From Pseudoalteromonas peptidolytica (GTDB lineage: Bacteria > Pseudomonadota > Gammaproteobacteria > Enterobacterales > Alteromonadaceae), in contig NZ_WEHZ01000003.1 in NCBI RefSeq assembly GCF_012641745.1, forward strand, positions 124,001 through 188,000: a stretch of 64,000 nt of DNA, written 5' to 3'. The translations under genes and the position numbers were made by a program. Shown in pieces: positions 63,002-64,000 of the stretch (the stretch's first letter is position 1; each line of letters starts with the position of its first letter). The notes beneath the pieces were generated by a model. That model searched no databases and was not told the origin of the DNA. It saw only the letters and a program-made list of their open reading frames with translations.

Positions 63002-63772
63002 CTAGCTTAGCTGCTTTAAATAATCCAACAAAGCACGATAGGCAAATACGCCCCGAGACTTTGGACAAAACTGCACTGGAACTTGTTGTGCAAGGCTGGC
63101 ATCTCTAAATTTTGTATCAACCGGAACCACGCCCGGCCAAACCGCATCTTTGTAAGTCGCCAACAATGTTTTATATGCCTCTAAAGATGCCTTTGTACGC
63201 TTATCATACATCGTGGGTATTATCGTATACTGATATTGTTTTTGTTGTGAAGATTGCATCAGCTCCATAGTTCGCATCATTCTATCGAGCCCCTTCAAGG
63301 CAAGAAATTCTGTCTGTACTGGGACCAATATTCTCTCACTTGCAGCAAGCGCATTAACCATCAATACACCAAGTACCGGTGGACAATCCAGAATCGCATA
63401 ATCATACTGATCCGCAATTTTCTCAATAGACTTTTTCAAGATCAGACCCATGCCAGTCTTGTTGCCCATACTCCTGTCTAACGTGGCAATAGCCATAGTC
63501 GCAGGAAGGATATCAAGATTTTCAATGGTTGACGGGCAAAGTGCTTGCAATATCTCTTCCCCCGTCATGCTATTTCCACGTATGAAAATATCGTAAACGC
63601 TAACTTCTAACTCTTCAGAATCTATACCAAAGTAATAAGTCAGTGAAGCATGAGGGTCGGTATCAATCAATAAAACACGATGGCCTTGTTCAGCTAAAAT
63701 ACCGCCCAGGCTTACCGTTGTTGTGGTTTTGCCCACGCCACCTTTTTGATTTGCTACCGTCCAAATTTTCAC
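63002..63772 (-). CDS. parC: ParC, ParA-like ATPase for polar chemotaxis arrays
   Basis: 256 residues starting at a GTG with AAGGA seven bases upstream. The deviant Walker A motif KGGVGKTT (10-17) and the DCPP motif (YAILDCPPVLG) define a ParA/MinD ATPase. In the che operon it is the ParC that positions chemotaxis arrays at the old cell pole. It lies eight bases before parP. Confidence 0.92.
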   Translation of the reverse strand: MKIWTVANQKGGVGKTTTTVSLGGILAEQGHRVLLIDTDPHASLTYYFGIDSEELEVSVYDIFIRGNSMTGEEILQALCPSTIENLDILPATMAIATLDRSMGNKTGMGLILKKSIEKIADQYDYAILDCPPVLGVLMVNALAASERILVPVQTEFLALKGLDRMMRTMELMQSSQQKQYQYTIIPTMYDKRTKASLEAYKTLLATYKDAVWPGVVPVDTKFRDASLAQQVPVQFCPKSRGVFAYRALLDYLKQLS

Positions 63773-63794
63773 TCAATATTCCTTCGCTCATAAC

Positions 63795-63811
63795 GGCCGC
63801 ATAATGCGGCC
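63795..63811. terminator. Hairpin between cheB and parC
   Basis: GGCCGC-ATAAT-GCGGCC is a perfect 6-bp GC stem. On the minus strand no T run follows, so it is not a full terminator for cheB; it may act as a processing or attenuating hairpin. Confidence 0.45.
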
Positions 63812-63893
63812 TTTATTATACAAACTCAATGTTATTTTTTGTTTTAAAAGTTCGATAATTGCAAGCTTCGGCAACGTAACTTTGCCAGTGGGC

Positions 63894-63998
63894 TTATTGA
63901 TTACCCGCTTCCTTGTTAATTCTCGACGCAAAGTCTTGTAACGCAATACTATCTGATGCTAGGCCCGCACTCGCAACCGCTTGCGGCATGCCATACAC
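63894..63998 (-). CDS. cheB: CheB, chemotaxis protein-glutamate methylesterase, C-terminal end
   Basis: Only the last 34 codons and the stop lie in the window. VYGMPQAVASAGLASDSIAL matches the C-terminal CheB domain (the conserved GMP-x-A helix). The 3' end is too short to show the active site. The gene order cheB-parC-parP-cheW supports the call. CheB demethylates chemoreceptors during adaptation. Confidence 0.85.
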   Translation of the reverse strand: MYGMPQAVASAGLASDSIALQDFASRINKEAGNQ

Positions 63999-64000
63999 TA

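Overview
The window looks like chromosomal DNA of a marine gammaproteobacterium of the Alteromonadales, most probably Pseudoalteromonas. This is inferred from gene content and order, not from a database search. The supporting features are a ccoNOQP-ccoHIS-fnr-uspE block, a complete ccm cluster beside a polar chemotaxis operon of the ParC/ParP type, a FabY-type fatty acid initiation enzyme, several TonB-dependent receptors and an AT-rich composition. No tRNA, rRNA, CRISPR array, prophage or complete insertion sequence was seen.

Layout. 1-6.1 kb: the end of an S-formylglutathione hydrolase gene, a secreted serine hydrolase, fabY with a divergent AraC/GlxA-type regulator, and a Gre-like gene behind a small lipoprotein gene. 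6.2-15.6 kb: cbb3 cytochrome oxidase (ccoNOQP), its assembly genes (ccoH, ccoI, ccoS), a TauE/SafE-like membrane protein, fnr and uspE; this is a respiratory and oxygen-sensing block. 15.6-22.1 kb: a Kelch protein, a PepSY membrane protein, a siderophore-type TonB receptor and a 365-bp internally deleted IS3/IS407-type element, ending at ttcA. 22.3-28.2 kb: a NatAB-like ABC exporter with a secreted tripeptidyl-peptidase-like hydrolase, divergent across a palindromic operator from a GntR/YtrA regulator with a second ABC system. 28.2-50.4 kb: mostly single genes, namely a YqhA-type protein, topA, a large Ig-like lipoprotein, a dicarboxylate/amino-acid symporter, a TonB receptor, bax, a dGTPase-like protein, an RhlE-like helicase, putP, an EAL-HDOD protein and a copper-type TonB receptor (OprC/NosA type).

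50.7-58.4 kb is a tight minus-strand operon, ccmABCDEFGHI-mlaA. The ccm products attach haem to c-type cytochromes, including CcoO and CcoP at 8-10 kb. 58.5-61.3 kb holds a FliK-like gene followed by a free-standing FlhB C-terminal domain gene. 61.3-64 kb is the end of a chemotaxis operon: cheB (partial), parC, parP, cheW and a DUF2802 gene.

The intergenic DNA carries at least five copies of a modular repeat with TACCAATT-type ends and exchangeable palindromic centres. This is the clearest structure not explained by genes. The functional ideas most worth testing are the lipoprotein divergent from ccoN, the two-exporter/peptidase module at 22-28 kb, and the FliK-like/FlhB-CC pair.
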